NCBI GenBank assembly: GCA_003254925.1 | Contig: QANZ01014871.1 | Coordinates: 268,361-332,360 of the forward strand | Reading direction: 5' to 3' | Length of the DNA: 64,000 bases | Origin: Chamaecrista fasciculata | Lineage: Eukaryota > Streptophyta > Magnoliopsida > Fabales > Fabaceae | Shown here: piece by piece, positions 1-11,040 of the stretch | Position numbering within the stretch: the stretch's first letter is position 1 | How the letters are laid out: each line of letters starts with the position of its first letter | The notes under the pieces: model-generated | What the model was told of the DNA's origin: nothing | What the model saw: only the letters and a program-made list of their open reading frames with translations | The model's database searches: none | Translations under genes and position numbers: made by a program

Positions 1-345
1 GGGGTTTTACAATTTAAGGTTTAAGGTTTTAGGATTTGGGGTTTGGGATTTTAGGGTTTGGGGTTTGGGATTTTAGGGTTTAGGGTTTGGGGTTTTAGAG
101 TTTTGGGTTTAGGGTTCTAGGGTTTGAGGTTTTAGAGTTTAAGGACTAAGTTGAAATGTTTAGAAGAATTTTGGGACACTTTACAATTTTAGGATTTTAG
201 GGTTTTAGGGTTTAGGGTTTAAGTTTTAGGGTTTAGGATTTTAGGGTTTAGGGTTTGGGGTTTAGGGTTTAGGTTTTAGGGTTTTTAATACTTTTAAGGA
301 CTAAACTGGAATGTTTGGAAGAGTTTTGGGACACTTTACAATTTT
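1..345. repeat. Degenerate telomere-like (TTTAGGG-type) tandem repeat
   Basis: The stretch is dominated by TTTAGGG/TTTGGGG-type heptamers with many substitutions. They lie inside a longer unit of about 155 bp: the segment starting AAGGACTAAG near 141 recurs near 296, both times followed by a TTTTGGGACACTTTACAATTTT-like stretch. The arrangement is an interstitial or subtelomeric degenerate telomeric repeat, not a functional chromosome end, because it is short, imperfect and continues into other DNA. Confidence 0.7.
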
Positions 346-477
346 ATTTGGAGGATTTGAGACTAAAATGAATGAAGATGATGAAAAAGAGGGGAAATTG
401 AGAATAATGAGATAAAAATATAACTTAAGGACCTATTTGAATTTTGAATGAAATATTTTTTTTTATTATTAATGCTG

Positions 478-884
478 ATGTTAGGGATGATCAAAATACC
501 CATACCCAATGGGGACCCTGAAATTTACCCTATGGGTATGGGTCTAAACCTGTACCCATCCTTAATGGGTACGGGTTCGGGTATGGTGGTACCCTACCCG
601 TACCCTACTCATATACCCATTAGTAATAATAAATATATTTTTATATATAAAAAATATAATACTTTAACACTTTTTACTGAAAATTATTAAAATTTTTATA
701 AGTATTGAAATATTTTATTCATGTATTCATATTTATGATTTATTTTTTTATTTTTAGTAGTTATGGATGTAAGATAAATATAAATTTTATATTAACAAAA
801 AATAATTTTTTTTAAAATTTTTCCGGGTATGGGGATTAGACTACCCAACGGGTATGGGTATGTGGATTGATTTTGATACCCGCT
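478..884. repeat. GGGTAT/ATACCC-rich hAT-like fragment, cut by assembly gap
   Basis: Many inverted and direct copies of GGGTATGGGT, ACCCATACCC and CCCGTACCC lie at 490-625 and 823-884, either side of an AT-rich core. Such proline/tyrosine-coding GGGTA words are typical of subterminal regions of non-autonomous hAT elements in plants (family inference). The right end is hidden by the N run, so boundaries and target duplication cannot be read. The ORFs across it are products of the repeat. Confidence 0.4.
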
Positions 885-1634
885 NNNNNNNNNNNNNNNN
901 NNNNNNNNNNNNNNNNNNNNNNNNNNNNNNNNNNNNNNNNNNNNNNNNNNNNNNNNNNNNNNNNNNNNNNNNNNNNNNNNNNNNNNNNNNNNNNNNNNNN
1001 NNNNNNNNNNNNNNNNNNNNNNNNNNNNNNNNNNNNNNNNNNNNNNNNNNNNNNNNNNNNNNNNNNNNNNNNNNNNNNNNNNNNNNNNNNNNNNNNNNNN
1101 NNNNNNNNNNNNNNNNNNNNNNNNNNNNNNNNNNNNNNNNNNNNNNNNNNNNNNNNNNNNNNNNNNNNNNNNNNNNNNNNNNNNNNNNNNNNNNNNNNNN
1201 NNNNNNNNNNNNNNNNNNNNNNNNNNNNNNNNNNNNNNNNNNNNNNNNNNNNNNNNNNNNNNNNNNNNNNNNNNNNNNNNNNNNNNNNNNNNNNNNNNNN
1301 NNNNNNNNNNNNNNNNNNNNNNNNNNNNNNNNNNNNNNNNNNNNNNNNNNNNNNNNNNNNNNNNNNNNNNNNNNNNNNNNNNNNNNNNNNNNNNNNNNNN
1401 NNNNNNNNNNNNNNNNNNNNNNNNNNNNNNNNNNNNNNNNNNNNNNNNNNNNNNNNNNNNNNNNNNNNNNNNNNNNNNNNNNNNNNNNNNNNNNNNNNNN
1501 NNNNNNNNNNNNNNNNNNNNNNNNNNNNNNNNNNNNNNNNNNNNNNNNNNNNNNNNNNNNNNNNNNNNNNNNNNNNNNNNNNNNNNNNNNNNNNNNNNNN
1601 NNNNNNNNNNNNNNNNNNNNNNNNNNNNNNNNNN
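885..1634. other. Assembly gap (750 N)
   Basis: Uninterrupted N. Sequence on its left is the GGGTAT-rich repeat and on its right a poly-T run. Any ORF crossing it is meaningless. Confidence 0.99.
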
Positions 1635-2616
1635 TTTTTTTTTTTTTTTTAAAGAGGGTTGAGTCATTTTTCCATGTCTTTATATATTAGGCGTTGATTA
1701 TAGAATCACTTAGCTCATCTGATAACTACTTAATGTAAGGGCTCGGAAAAGGACTTAACACACACTAATGTACTACACGTAGCTATGGAGTAGTGTTTGG
1801 GTAACTTTGGGCCAAATAGTCTAGTTGGGATAGGTAATAAAATCCTTTCGTTCTTAGTGTTTTAAATATATAGTTGTATTAATTTTTCGATCTAAACTTT
1901 ATTTCTTTTTCAGGTAAAACGAATGAACCTTTCTCTATCACCCAACCCTTTAGTTAGAATATCATGTACTTAATTTACGGGGAAAAAAAAAATCATGTAC
2001 TTTCTCCTTATAATATCTTTAGCATTCATCTCATCAAAACAAAATCCCAATGCACACACCTCCTTCTTGCCCATAAAATTTATTCTGTAAGAGCAAAAAT
2101 GTAAGGGAGCTTAAATAACTCAAGTCTCAAGGCGTCAAGAAAATGATTCAATAAACAACAGATTATCACCTTGAAAGAAGGAATTTAGTGCACATTGCAT
2201 TTTAAATCCCCAAAGACACCAGTCTTATGCTAACACAAATATATCAATCCACTTCAACTCTTCGAACAGTCCAAAGTCCTTAATTGGCTGGTTCCTCTGA
2301 GTGATTTTCCATCGAACAAACCAGTTTGGTTTAGAATTTTAAACATTAGTTACACTAGCTAGGTTTACCACAAAAGTGGCAAATCAATTTCTTTTCTTAA
2401 GTTTTGTATCTTGTGGCTAAGAGATTAGACTCTAAAGCTGGAGAGTTTCATAACAATATCCTAATTAAAAATGGTTGTATTTTTATTATTTATGTCATTC
2501 TTTATTAAATATATATCACATGTAAAATAATTAATCTACGAAAATCGAAAAGAAATATATGAGTATTTTAACACAAAATAAGTGCATAAAATAAACGTGT
2601 TATAATTCTAACAACA
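1635..2616. other. Intergenic DNA, no gene seen
   Basis: AT-rich sequence with a poly-T run at its left edge. I see no ORF, domain or repeat structure that I can support here. Confidence 0.6.
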
Positions 2617-2625
2617 ATATTATTA

Positions 2626-3264
2626 GGCTTAAGTGCAATTTTGGTCCCCTAACTTTCGCAAAGGTCTCAATTTGGTCCCCTAACTTTTTTTGTTGCAATT
2701 TTGGTCCCCTAACTTTTGCAAATGTCTCAATTTGGTCCCTAACTTTTTTTGTTGCAATTTTGGTCCCCTAACTTTCATAAAGGTCTCAATTTGGTCCCCT
2801 AACTTTTTTTGTTGCAATTTTGGTCCCCTAACTTTTGAAAGCGTCTCACTGTTGGTCCCAAGTGCACTTTTTCCATTCATTATCTGCCGTTAGTGCCGAT
2901 CTAAAGGCTGAGTTGGTTGATGACGTAATAAATATGAGTGAAGTGGATTAAAAAAGGACCATTTTGCGGAGATGTTTTCATGACTTGGAAGTGCACTTTG
3001 GACTAATAGTGAGACGTTTTCAAGAGTTAGGAGACCAAAATTGTAACAAAAAAAGTTACGAGACCAAATTGAGACATTTGCAAAAGTTAGGGGACCAAAT
3101 TGAGACCTTTACGAAAGTTAAGGGACCAAAATTGCAACAAATAAATTTAGGGGACCAAATTGAGACCTTTGCGAAAGTTAAGGGACCAAAATTGCAACAA
3201 AAAAAGTTAGGGGACCAAATTGAGACCTTTGCAAAAGTTAGGGGACCAAAATTGCACTTAAGCC
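2626..3264. mobile_element. Mutator-like inverted-repeat MITE, 9-bp target duplication
   Basis: The ends are GGCTTAAGTGCAATTTTGG and its reverse complement. The arms (2626-2870 and about 3000-3264) are long, nearly perfect inverted repeats. Each arm is itself built from a roughly 60-bp direct repeat alternating AATTTTGGTCCCCTAAC and CAATTTGGTCCCCTAAC. A perfect 9-bp duplication, ATATTATTA, flanks it (2617-2625 and 3265-3273), which is the Mutator superfamily signature. There is no transposase, so it is non-autonomous. It abuts the outer edge of the inverted duplication that starts near 3315. Confidence 0.88.
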
Positions 3265-3314
3265 ATATTATTATCATACAATATTAGATATATACATTTT
3301 AGTTTCTTCTTTTT

Positions 3315-5750
3315 AATTTTGTATTCTTAAAATACAAACATATATAGTTCAATAATTTAGACATATCTAAAGAAAACTTATAAACCACAAATTACTAAAA
3401 TATCTTCAACCTGTCTTACGTACGGTGAGTGATTAATATATAACGTTTAGAATTTGAATGGCACATTGACTTGATATTTGTTTCGGTCTCTTCTCCTCGA
3501 AGGTTCAGTCAACGGAAAACCCACATGCGTTCCTACCAAACCATAATGGAACCATAAAATTTGAGCTAAATAAAGTTAGACTCTTGAAAACAGTTATAAC
3601 TTTTGACTTGGTAGTAAAGGTTTCTCCAAGTTTTTACTAGTAGTTTTATTTTGTTTCAGGTGTGTCGCCCAATTTGTTAGTCTTGTCTTTTGTTTTCAAG
3701 TGCAAGGGTTAGTTTTATCTTTGATTATCTGATTCAATGGGGAATCATCTATTTTTATCACTTGTTTGGTTATCATTGTGTTTTGGGATTTGCACTGTTG
3801 TGGATTCACACAACCTCACATGCAATCCCAATGACATGAAAGCCTTAACTAGATTCTCTACCTGCTTAGAATCACCTATTCTGGATTGGATCACATCTTC
3901 TTCCACTGATTGCTGCACTTGGTCTGGTGTCACTTGTGGCAACATCACGGGTGAAGAAGGCTCAAGAGTGATTGGCTTGGAACTCAGCAACACATTGCTC
4001 ACTGGAAAAATTTGTGAACCCTTATCAGGTTTGGATCACTTGAGAATCTTGAATCTCTCTTTCAATTTCTTCACTGGATTTCTTCCTCAGGAACTGTTTT
4101 CTCTGCATAACTTGGAGGTCATTGACTTGAGCTACAATGGGTTTGTGGGCATGATAAGTACATCTATTTGCACATTTTCTAAAGGGGTTCGAGTTCTTAA
4201 ATTGTCAAGTAACTATTTTTCTGGGAAGATCCCGGAAAGTTTGGGAAACTGTACATCTTTGCAGCATCTTTACATTAATGGAAATAGTTTATCAGGAAGC
4301 TTACCTAAAAGCATGTTTCAACTGCAGAATATGAATGAACTATATCTGCAGGATAATAATCTGTCAGGGCCATTGGATAGTGGAATTGGCAACTTGTCAA
4401 ATCTGGTGGAGTTGGACATCTCTAGTAATGGGTTTTCTAGGATTCTCCCAGATATCTTTGGGAGCCTCACAAGGCTTGAGATTTTCTCTGCTAGATCCAA
4501 CAAATTCATTGGTCAATTACCCAAGACACTGGTAAATTCTCCATCTCTTCAAATACTCTCTTTGGGTGACAACTCTTTTGGTGGTCCAATCAATGTGAAT
4601 TGTTCTGCAATGAAAAATCTGACCTCCCTTAGTCTTGGATCTAATAGGTTCATTGGTCCAATCCCTGGTAGTCTATCAAATTGCCCCGGATTGGAAAAAT
4701 TAAATATTGGTAGTAACAATCTCAGTGGTGAACTTCCCATAAGCTTCAAAAATCTTTCATCGCTAACCCACCTTGGACTTTCAAGCACAGGTCTCCACAA
4801 TCTATCTTTCACTTTGGAAGTTTTACAACATTGCAAAAAGTTGAGTACACTAGCCCTCTCCAAGAGCTTCTACAATGAAGAAATGCCTGATGATCTAAAT
4901 ATAAAATTCAGGAGTCTCAAGGTTTTTATTGTGGTCAATAGTCAAATCAAAGGCTCAATCCCACAATGGTTAAGTGGATGCAAGATGCTGCAGAATGTGG
5001 ATTTGTCATGGAATCATCTAACTGGAAGCATCCCTTCTTGGTTTGGCATGTTTGATCATCTCTATTACTTAGACTTGTCAAATAACTCCTTCACCGGTGA
5101 AATACCAGAGAGCCTGACCAAGATTTCACGCCTCCAGAACAAGAATTTATCATCACAAGAGATTTCTTCTCTAGGCCCAGTTACCACTTACAGCACTGGG
5201 GATACTCAAAGACCAAAGATGTTGAAGTATAACAAGGTTTCAAGTTTGCCCCCATCATTATTGCTGAGTTACAACAAGCTTGAAGGACCCATTTGGCTTG
5301 GTTTTGGGAATCTGAAAGGGCTGCATGTGATGGATCTTAGGCACAATAGCCTCTCAGGATCTATTCCTTATCAGTTATCAGAAATGACAATGCTGGAAAC
5401 TTTGGATTTGTCCCATAATAGAATCAGTGGGGAGATACCTCCATCTTTGGCAAAGCTTAATTTTTTATCCTCATTTGATGTGTCCTATAATCAACTACAT
5501 GGGGAAATCCCCAAAGGAGGGCAATTTGAGACATTTCCACATTCAAGCTTTGAAGGAAACATGGGACTCTATCAATCAGGCTCTGTTCCTCCTGAAGCAG
5601 AGAAGGTTCCCACAATGTCATTTGAGAAGGAGGAACAAGTGAAAATAATAGGTATGCCATTTGGGTTTGGTGTTGTATCAGGTTTTGTGGTAACTGTCAC
5701 CATTTGCTTCTTCTCTTTTGGATGGATGTCTTCTTCATAGGCTATATATG
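3315..5750 (+). repeat. Inverted duplication, arm A
   Basis: This arm contains the whole RLP gene at 3737-5740 and about 420 bp of its upstream DNA. The reverse complement of 8495-11450 matches it through promoter, coding region and a few bases of 3' flank. Shared upstream landmarks include CAATAATTTAGAC, ATCTTCAACCTG, GGTGAGTGATTA and GGCACATTGAC. The upstream part differs from arm B by an insertion in arm B (about 10600-11170). The arms face each other across a 2.7-kb spacer that holds the SDR gene. Confidence 0.85.
3737..5740 (+). CDS. Kinase-less PSKR1-like LRR receptor-like protein (RLP)
   Basis: A single-exon 667-residue protein, probably a plasma-membrane LRR receptor-like protein. 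Residues 1-24 are a hydrophobic signal peptide. Residues about 30-67 form the LRRNT_2 cap with the CC-W-GVTC motif. Plant-type extracellular LRRs (LxxLxLxxNxLSGxIP) run from about 75 to 590. They are interrupted near 463-505 by an island followed by LKYNKVSSLPPSLLLSYN, the layout of the phytosulfokine receptor PSKR1. Residues about 638-660 are a transmembrane helix, and the chain ends seven residues later, with no kinase. The C-terminal cap cysteine motif (LCG) is replaced by GLYQSG. It may act with a co-receptor, as a decoy, or be a truncated PSKR derivative; ligand unknown. An inverted paralogue lies at 8504-10504. Confidence 0.9.
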   Translation: MGNHLFLSLVWLSLCFGICTVVDSHNLTCNPNDMKALTRFSTCLESPILDWITSSSTDCCTWSGVTCGNITGEEGSRVIGLELSNTLLTGKICEPLSGLDHLRILNLSFNFFTGFLPQELFSLHNLEVIDLSYNGFVGMISTSICTFSKGVRVLKLSSNYFSGKIPESLGNCTSLQHLYINGNSLSGSLPKSMFQLQNMNELYLQDNNLSGPLDSGIGNLSNLVELDISSNGFSRILPDIFGSLTRLEIFSARSNKFIGQLPKTLVNSPSLQILSLGDNSFGGPINVNCSAMKNLTSLSLGSNRFIGPIPGSLSNCPGLEKLNIGSNNLSGELPISFKNLSSLTHLGLSSTGLHNLSFTLEVLQHCKKLSTLALSKSFYNEEMPDDLNIKFRSLKVFIVVNSQIKGSIPQWLSGCKMLQNVDLSWNHLTGSIPSWFGMFDHLYYLDLSNNSFTGEIPESLTKISRLQNKNLSSQEISSLGPVTTYSTGDTQRPKMLKYNKVSSLPPSLLLSYNKLEGPIWLGFGNLKGLHVMDLRHNSLSGSIPYQLSEMTMLETLDLSHNRISGEIPPSLAKLNFLSSFDVSYNQLHGEIPKGGQFETFPHSSFEGNMGLYQSGSVPPEAEKVPTMSFEKEEQVKIIGMPFGFGVVSGFVVTVTICFFSFGWMSSS

Positions 5751-6730
5751 TGACTCTCTATTTGGAAAATAAAATGTCAAATAATATGCTTAAAGATACT
5801 ATACTATGAGTGATGTAATTCTATAATATTATATAACATTATTAGCTTTTCTTTTTTGGCTAGTAATACTATTATTGGCTTTACATACTCTTTAAGTTGT
5901 AAATTTGTAAAAACTTTAAATTATTAGCAGATAAATGTCAGCTTTATATTATTTGAAATTGAAATATAACATCTAGTACTAATATATTTTTTTATATTGA
6001 ATCATTTGAATTACTTACTGATTGATGCATGGACATCTAGTATTAATTGATTATTGGCACTAGAACATATATTAAGTATAAAGAACATAAACCTGTATGA
6101 ACATCCAAGTAATTTAAGCATGCTACAAATTCAAAGAAGGATTTTGTTTTGTCTCAACTAGACCTTAAGCAAAATTGAAGCCTCTCTTAGTTCCCTCCAT
6201 CCAAGAAATTTTTTTTATCAATATATATATTTTTTGGCCAGATTATCAATATATTTAGTATCCTCTAAAAACATGTATTACAGAATATTCGGTGTAGGAT
6301 AAAATTGTGATATCATAATTCATAATAAAATTACTATATCATTTTTATTTTTTATTTAAAAATAAATAATTTCACTTAAACTTAAAATATCTAGCTAAAT
6401 TAATTCTCGTATTTAAATTATACGCGTCAAAATCACATCGACTTCTTCCTCCAGGTGCAACAATCAAACTGGTGAGCAGATCACTGTGGTCATTAAATTA
6501 TACAATTACATCAGTCTAATTCCACAGTCAAATTTTGAAATATTGAGCCTATTACATACATACATTTAGAATAACGTTACATTATTATTAATGACCATGA
6601 TTTTTCTTAGAGTTTGAGTCATGCACGCAATGAAGAAGAAGAAAAAGAAGCCAAAATCAATTTGTAAAGCAATGTAAATGTTTTAAACTTCACTCCCCAA
6701 GAAAAACCACTTTTTTTTTTTGGCCTGAGC
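5751..6730. other. Intergenic AT-rich DNA between RLP and SDR genes
   Basis: Spacer of the inverted duplication, left half. AT-rich with no ORF, hairpin or recognisable repeat that I can support. Confidence 0.5.
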
Positions 6731-6745
6731 CCCACAAACCATTCT

Positions 6746-6757
6746 GTATATATATAA
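6746..6757 (+). promoter_or_regulatory. TATA box of the SDR gene
   Basis: A TATATATATAAG stretch lies about 65-75 bp upstream of the SDR start codon, followed by GC-rich bases, which fits a plant core promoter with a short 5' leader. Confidence 0.5.
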
Positions 6758-6821
6758 GCGCGGGAAACATAACGAAAATAAAACCTATCATTCATACATT
6801 TCATACCTAACATAAGCAGAA

Positions 6822-7699
6822 ATGGCTTCTGAGACTGATCAAGCTGGACCGCTCCTAGACCGGGTTGCGATTGTGACCGGTTCGTCCCGAGGAATCGGCC
6901 GAGAAATCGCCATCCACCTGGCGTCCCTCGGCGCCAGAGTCGTCGTCAATTACTCGTCTAACTCTGTCCTCGCCGAGTCCGTTGCTTCTCAGATCAACGC
7001 ATCGTGGACGACGTCACCAACCACCGCCACTACTCTCCCACGCGCCGTCGTCGTCGGAGCTGACGTCTCCGACGAGGATCAAGTGAAGGCTCTCTTCGAC
7101 GAGGCCGAGCGAGCCTTCAATTCGCCGGTTCACATCCTAGTCCACAACGCCGGAGTCCCCGACCAGACATACTCGTCGATCGCCGATACTTCCTTGGAGA
7201 TTTTCGATACTCTGTTCAGGTAATTTGATAATCGGAAATTAATTTGATGATTTGAAAACTGAAATTGAGGATGAAATTGTTTGTGTACAGAGTGAACGCG
7301 CGAGGGACATTCCTGTGCTGTAGAGAGGGAGCGAGGCGATTGAAGAAGGGAGGAGGAGGCAGAATCATAACGCTATCATCGTCGCTGGTAGGTGCTCTGA
7401 AGCCATCGTTTGGGACGTACACGTCAACGAAAGCGGCGATTGAAACGATGACGAAGATATTGGCGAAGGAGCTGAAGGGAACGGCGATAACGGCGAATTG
7501 CGTGGCGCCAGGACCGGTTTTGACGGAGCTATTTCTTGGTGGGATGAGTGAAGAGGAAGTGAGAAAGAGGGCTGAGGAGAATCCGATGGGTCGGATCGGA
7601 GAGACCAAGGATGTGGCTCCTTTGGTTGGGTTTCTGGCTACTGACGCCGCCGAGTGGGTCAATGGTCAGGTCATTCGGGTTAACGGTGGCTTTGTGTAG
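6822..7699 (+). CDS. Short-chain dehydrogenase/reductase, aldehyde-reductase-like
   Basis: Two exons, 6822-7219 and 7291-7699, joined by a 71-bp GT-AG intron (phase 2), give 268 residues, normal for a classical SDR. The Rossmann fold is marked by TGSSRGIG (19-26) and VVNYSS. The NNAG equivalent reads HNAG, and the catalytic set is Ser163, Tyr176 and Lys180 (YTSTK). The order ANCVAPGPV and the C-terminal VNGGFV are typical. It resembles plant NADPH-dependent aldehyde reductases of the ChlADR group, which detoxify reactive carbonyls; no clear transit peptide is visible, so a cytosolic place is likelier. Exon 1 is much more GC-rich than its surroundings. Substrate is inferred from family only. 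Confidence 0.92.
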
Positions 7700-8490
7700 C
7701 ATCTAAGTATAATCAAATTAAATATTACATGTTTCTAGAAAAAATTACAAATTATGATATTTTATCTTTGGGATAGGTTGCAAACCAGTAATTTATGTTT
7801 TTTTTTTCTTTTTTTTTCTTTTTGTAATTTTGATCCTTTAAGTTTTTTTAGAAGTTTTACTCTTTGATCCTAAAGATTGGATGTGGCTATATCTCTTTCA
7901 ATTTAAGTTCAAATGCGACATGTTTGAAGCTTTATGTTTTTTTTTTCTTTATTTAAGGATCTTCAATAAATAATATCAAATTAAGCTCTGAAAATGGATT
8001 GTTTGTCTCGTAATTACATAAGTGAAGATTGTTATATCTTTTATTCTAAGTTTAATTACATTGAGTTTAGAGTTATAGAGTGTCTTGACAAGTCATTTTT
8101 CTGTTTAATTGAAACCATTAGTAAATGAAATAAAATCGTGACTTGTCTCAATCATCTGAAAAAATCCAACCCAATTGAATCCAACTTGATTGAACCTGAT
8201 AATTTATGAGAGTTCGTCCGGATTGAAATGGATTGAGCGGGTTATGCTTAACCCTAGTTACTTGCATATAAAACCATTTTTTTTAAAAAAAAAATCGATT
8301 ATATGCCAAAAGAGAACAAAACATCATTATAATGTATTCATCTAGCAGTTCGGTAATTACACTGTAGTTTGGTTACTAAACACTAATACATTGATCACTA
8401 AAACAGTAATACTGTAAACTATATATATATATATATATATATGTAGATCTAATTTCTAAAATGATAATACACGCTCCAAAGTCCAGACAG
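7700..8490. other. Intergenic AT-rich DNA with repeat remnants and (TA)n
   Basis: Includes a weak TTTTGATCCTTTAAG arm of an inverted-repeat element near 7826-7870, a short GATTGAA/TTCAATC-rich patch near 8160-8260 resembling hAT subterminal DNA, and a (TA)n run at about 8419-8442. No gene. Confidence 0.45.
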
Positions 8491-8503
8491 ATATAGTCAC
8501 AGC

Positions 8504-10504
8504 CTATAAAGACATCCATCCATAAGAGAAGCAAATAGTGAGAGTCGCCACAAAACCTGATGCAGCACCAAACCCAAATGGCATGCCTATTATTTTCATT
8601 TGTTCCTCCTTCTGAACTGACATTGTGGGAACCTTCTCTGCTTCAGGAGGAACAGAGCCAGATTGGTAGAGTCCCATGTTTCCCTCAAAGCTTGAATGAG
8701 AGAATGTCTCAAATTGTCCTCCTTTGGGTATTTCCCCATGTAGTTGATTATAAGACACATCAAATGAGGATAAAAAATTAAGCTTTGCCAAAGATGGAGG
8801 TATCTCCCCACTGATTCTATTATGGGACAAATCCAAAGTCTCCAGCATTGTCATTTCTGATAACTGATAAGGAATTGATCCTGAGAGGCTATTGTGCCTA
8901 AGATCCATCACATGCAGCCCTTTAAGATTCCCAAAACCAGGCCAAATGGGTCCTTCAAGCTTGTTGTAACTCAGCAGTAATGATGGGCGAAACCGCGAAA
9001 CCTTGTCATACTTTAGCCTCTTTGGTGTTTGAGTGTTCCCAAACCCAATGTTGTATGTGTAAAATGCAAAGCCTGAAGAAATCCCTTGTGATGAGAAATT
9101 CTTGTTCTGAAGGCATGAAATCATGGTCAAGCTGTCTGGTATTTCACCAGTGAAAGAGTTATTTGACAAGTCCAAGTAATAAAGATCATCAAACTTGCCA
9201 AACCAAGAAGGGATGCTTCCAGCCAGATGATTCCATGACAAATCCACAATTTGCAGTATCTCACATGTTATTAACCATTTTGGGATTGAGCCTTTGATCC
9301 GACTATTGGCCATAGCAAAAACCTTGAGACACCTGAATTGTACAGTTAGATCATGAGGCATTTCTTCATTGTAGAAATTCATGGAGAGGACTAGAGTACT
9401 CAAGTTTTTGCAATGTTGTAAAACCTCAAGAGTGTGAGATAGATTGTGTAGGCCGGTTCTTGAAAGCGAAAGATGGGTTAGAGATGAAAGATTCTTGAAG
9501 CTCATAGGAACTTCACCACCAAGATTGTTTCGAGCAAGATTTATCGATTTCAAGCTGGGGCAATTTGGTAGACTACTAAGGATTGGACCAATAAACATAT
9601 TAGATCCAAGATTCAGAGTGGTAATATTTTTCATTGAAGAACAATTCACATTAATTAGACCACCAAAAGAGTTATTGTTGGCAATGAGAATTTGAATAGA
9701 TGGAGAATTCACCAGTGTCTTGGGTAATTGACCAATGAATTTGTTAGACCCAGTAGAAAAAATCTCAAGCCTTGTGAGGTTCCCAAAGATATCTGGAAGA
9801 ATCCCAGAAAACCCATCACTAGAGATGTCCAATTCCACCAGAGTTGACAAGTTCCCAATTTCACTATCCAATGGCCCTGACAGATTATTATCCTGCAGAT
9901 ATAGTTCATTCATATTCTGCAGTTGAAACATGCTTTTAGGTAAGCTTCCTGATAAAATATTTCCATTAATGTAAAGATGCTGCAAAGATGTACAGTTTCC
10001 CAAACTTTCCGGGATCTTCCCAGAAAAATAGTTACTTGATAATTTAAGAACTCGAACCCCTTTAGAAAATGTGCAAATAGATGTACTTATCATGCCCACA
10101 AACCCATTGTAGCTCAAGTCAATGACCTCCAAGTTATGCAGAGAAAACAGTTCCTGAGGAAGAAATCCAGTGAAGAAATTGAAAGAGAGATTCAAGATTC
10201 TCAAGTGATCCAAACCTGATAAGGGTTCTCAAATTTTTCCAGTGAGCAATGTGTTGCTGAGTTCTAAGCCAATCACTCTTGAGCCTTCTTCACCAGTGAT
10301 GTTGCCACAAGTGACACCAGACCAAGTGCAGCAATCAGTGGAAGACGATGTGATCCAATCAAGAATAGGTGATTCTAAGCAGGTAGAGAATCTAGTTAAG
10401 GCTTTCATGTCATTGGGATTGCATGTTAGGTTGTGTGAATCCACAGTGCAAATCCCAAAACACAATGATAACCAAACAATAGATAAAAATAGATGATTTC
10501 CCAT
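8504..10504 (-). pseudogene. Second PSKR1-like RLP copy with one in-frame stop
   Basis: Reads from 10504 down to 8504 and matches the 3737-5740 protein along its length, including signal peptide, LRRNT cap, LRRs, island and C-terminal transmembrane helix. One TGA (10229-10231) stands where the paralogue has the Cys93 codon TGT; the frame before and after it is the same. The upstream open part is 91 residues and the downstream part runs 569 residues from its first Met. The N-terminal ~200 residues and the last ~160 are almost identical to the paralogue, whereas residues about 275-505 differ strongly. Either a young pseudogene, a sequencing error, or a gene making a short secreted cap fragment. 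Confidence 0.85.
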
Positions 10505-10775
10505 TGAACTGAGCTTGCGTATCTAGCCCTTTGAGGAAACAAGAAAAAGATTTTGGAGTCTTTAAGTTGAAGATGACCTAAGAATTAGTGTGTTATTGGC
10601 TAGCTTTATGGTTTTTTGTTTTAGTTATCTACATGATCCATCTATTTTCATTGTTCAATTATTTTTTTCTATTTTCATTGTTCAATTATTTTTTGGGTCA
10701 AACGAAACAGAACATGGCCCACCTAGAAGACCAAAGATAAACCTAGCCCTTGCACCATAAAACAAAAGATAAATA

Positions 10776-11040
10776 GTAAATATAGAAATTGGCCTTTTCA
10801 AATTTACACAAATTAACAACTCAATTTTTAAAAATCTAGTTTTGTCTATGCAAGTCAATTTTTGTAAGGGCAAAACTTACATAAAGTTCCCTAATATATA
10901 TAAGAGAGAGAATGTAATGGACTAAATTGTATTACCTTTTAGACTTTCAAAAGTTAAAATGTGTAATCTAGATGTTTATGGATTAAGTTGCTAATATATT
11001 TTTTTTATGATCAAATTGTATCTTTACTCATAAGAATGAG
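10776..11040. mobile_element. GAGTAAA-type inverted-repeat MITE, copy 1
   Basis: Left end AGTAAATATAGAAATTGG, right end AAATTGTATCTTTACTC. The interior (AACTCAATTTTTAAAAATCTAG, ATGGACTAAATTG) matches the copies at 37797 and 39239. It lies in the upstream region of the second RLP gene and is absent from arm A, so it inserted after the duplication or was lost from arm A. I could not settle the target duplication. Confidence 0.55.

Noticed and set aside
1-345. True chromosome end
   Set aside because: The repeats are too degenerate and are interrupted by unrelated sequence.
792-1690. Long ORFs across the N run
   Set aside because: They exist only because N codons lack stops.
2626-3264. CRISPR-like array
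   Set aside because: The regularly spaced repeats are arms of an inverted-repeat transposon in plant nuclear DNA; no cas genes and no unique spacers.
2680-3287. ORFs with repeated TFAKV/PKLQQKK peptides on both strands
   Set aside because: They are translations of the 60-bp arm repeats of the Mutator-like element, present on both strands because the arms are inverted.
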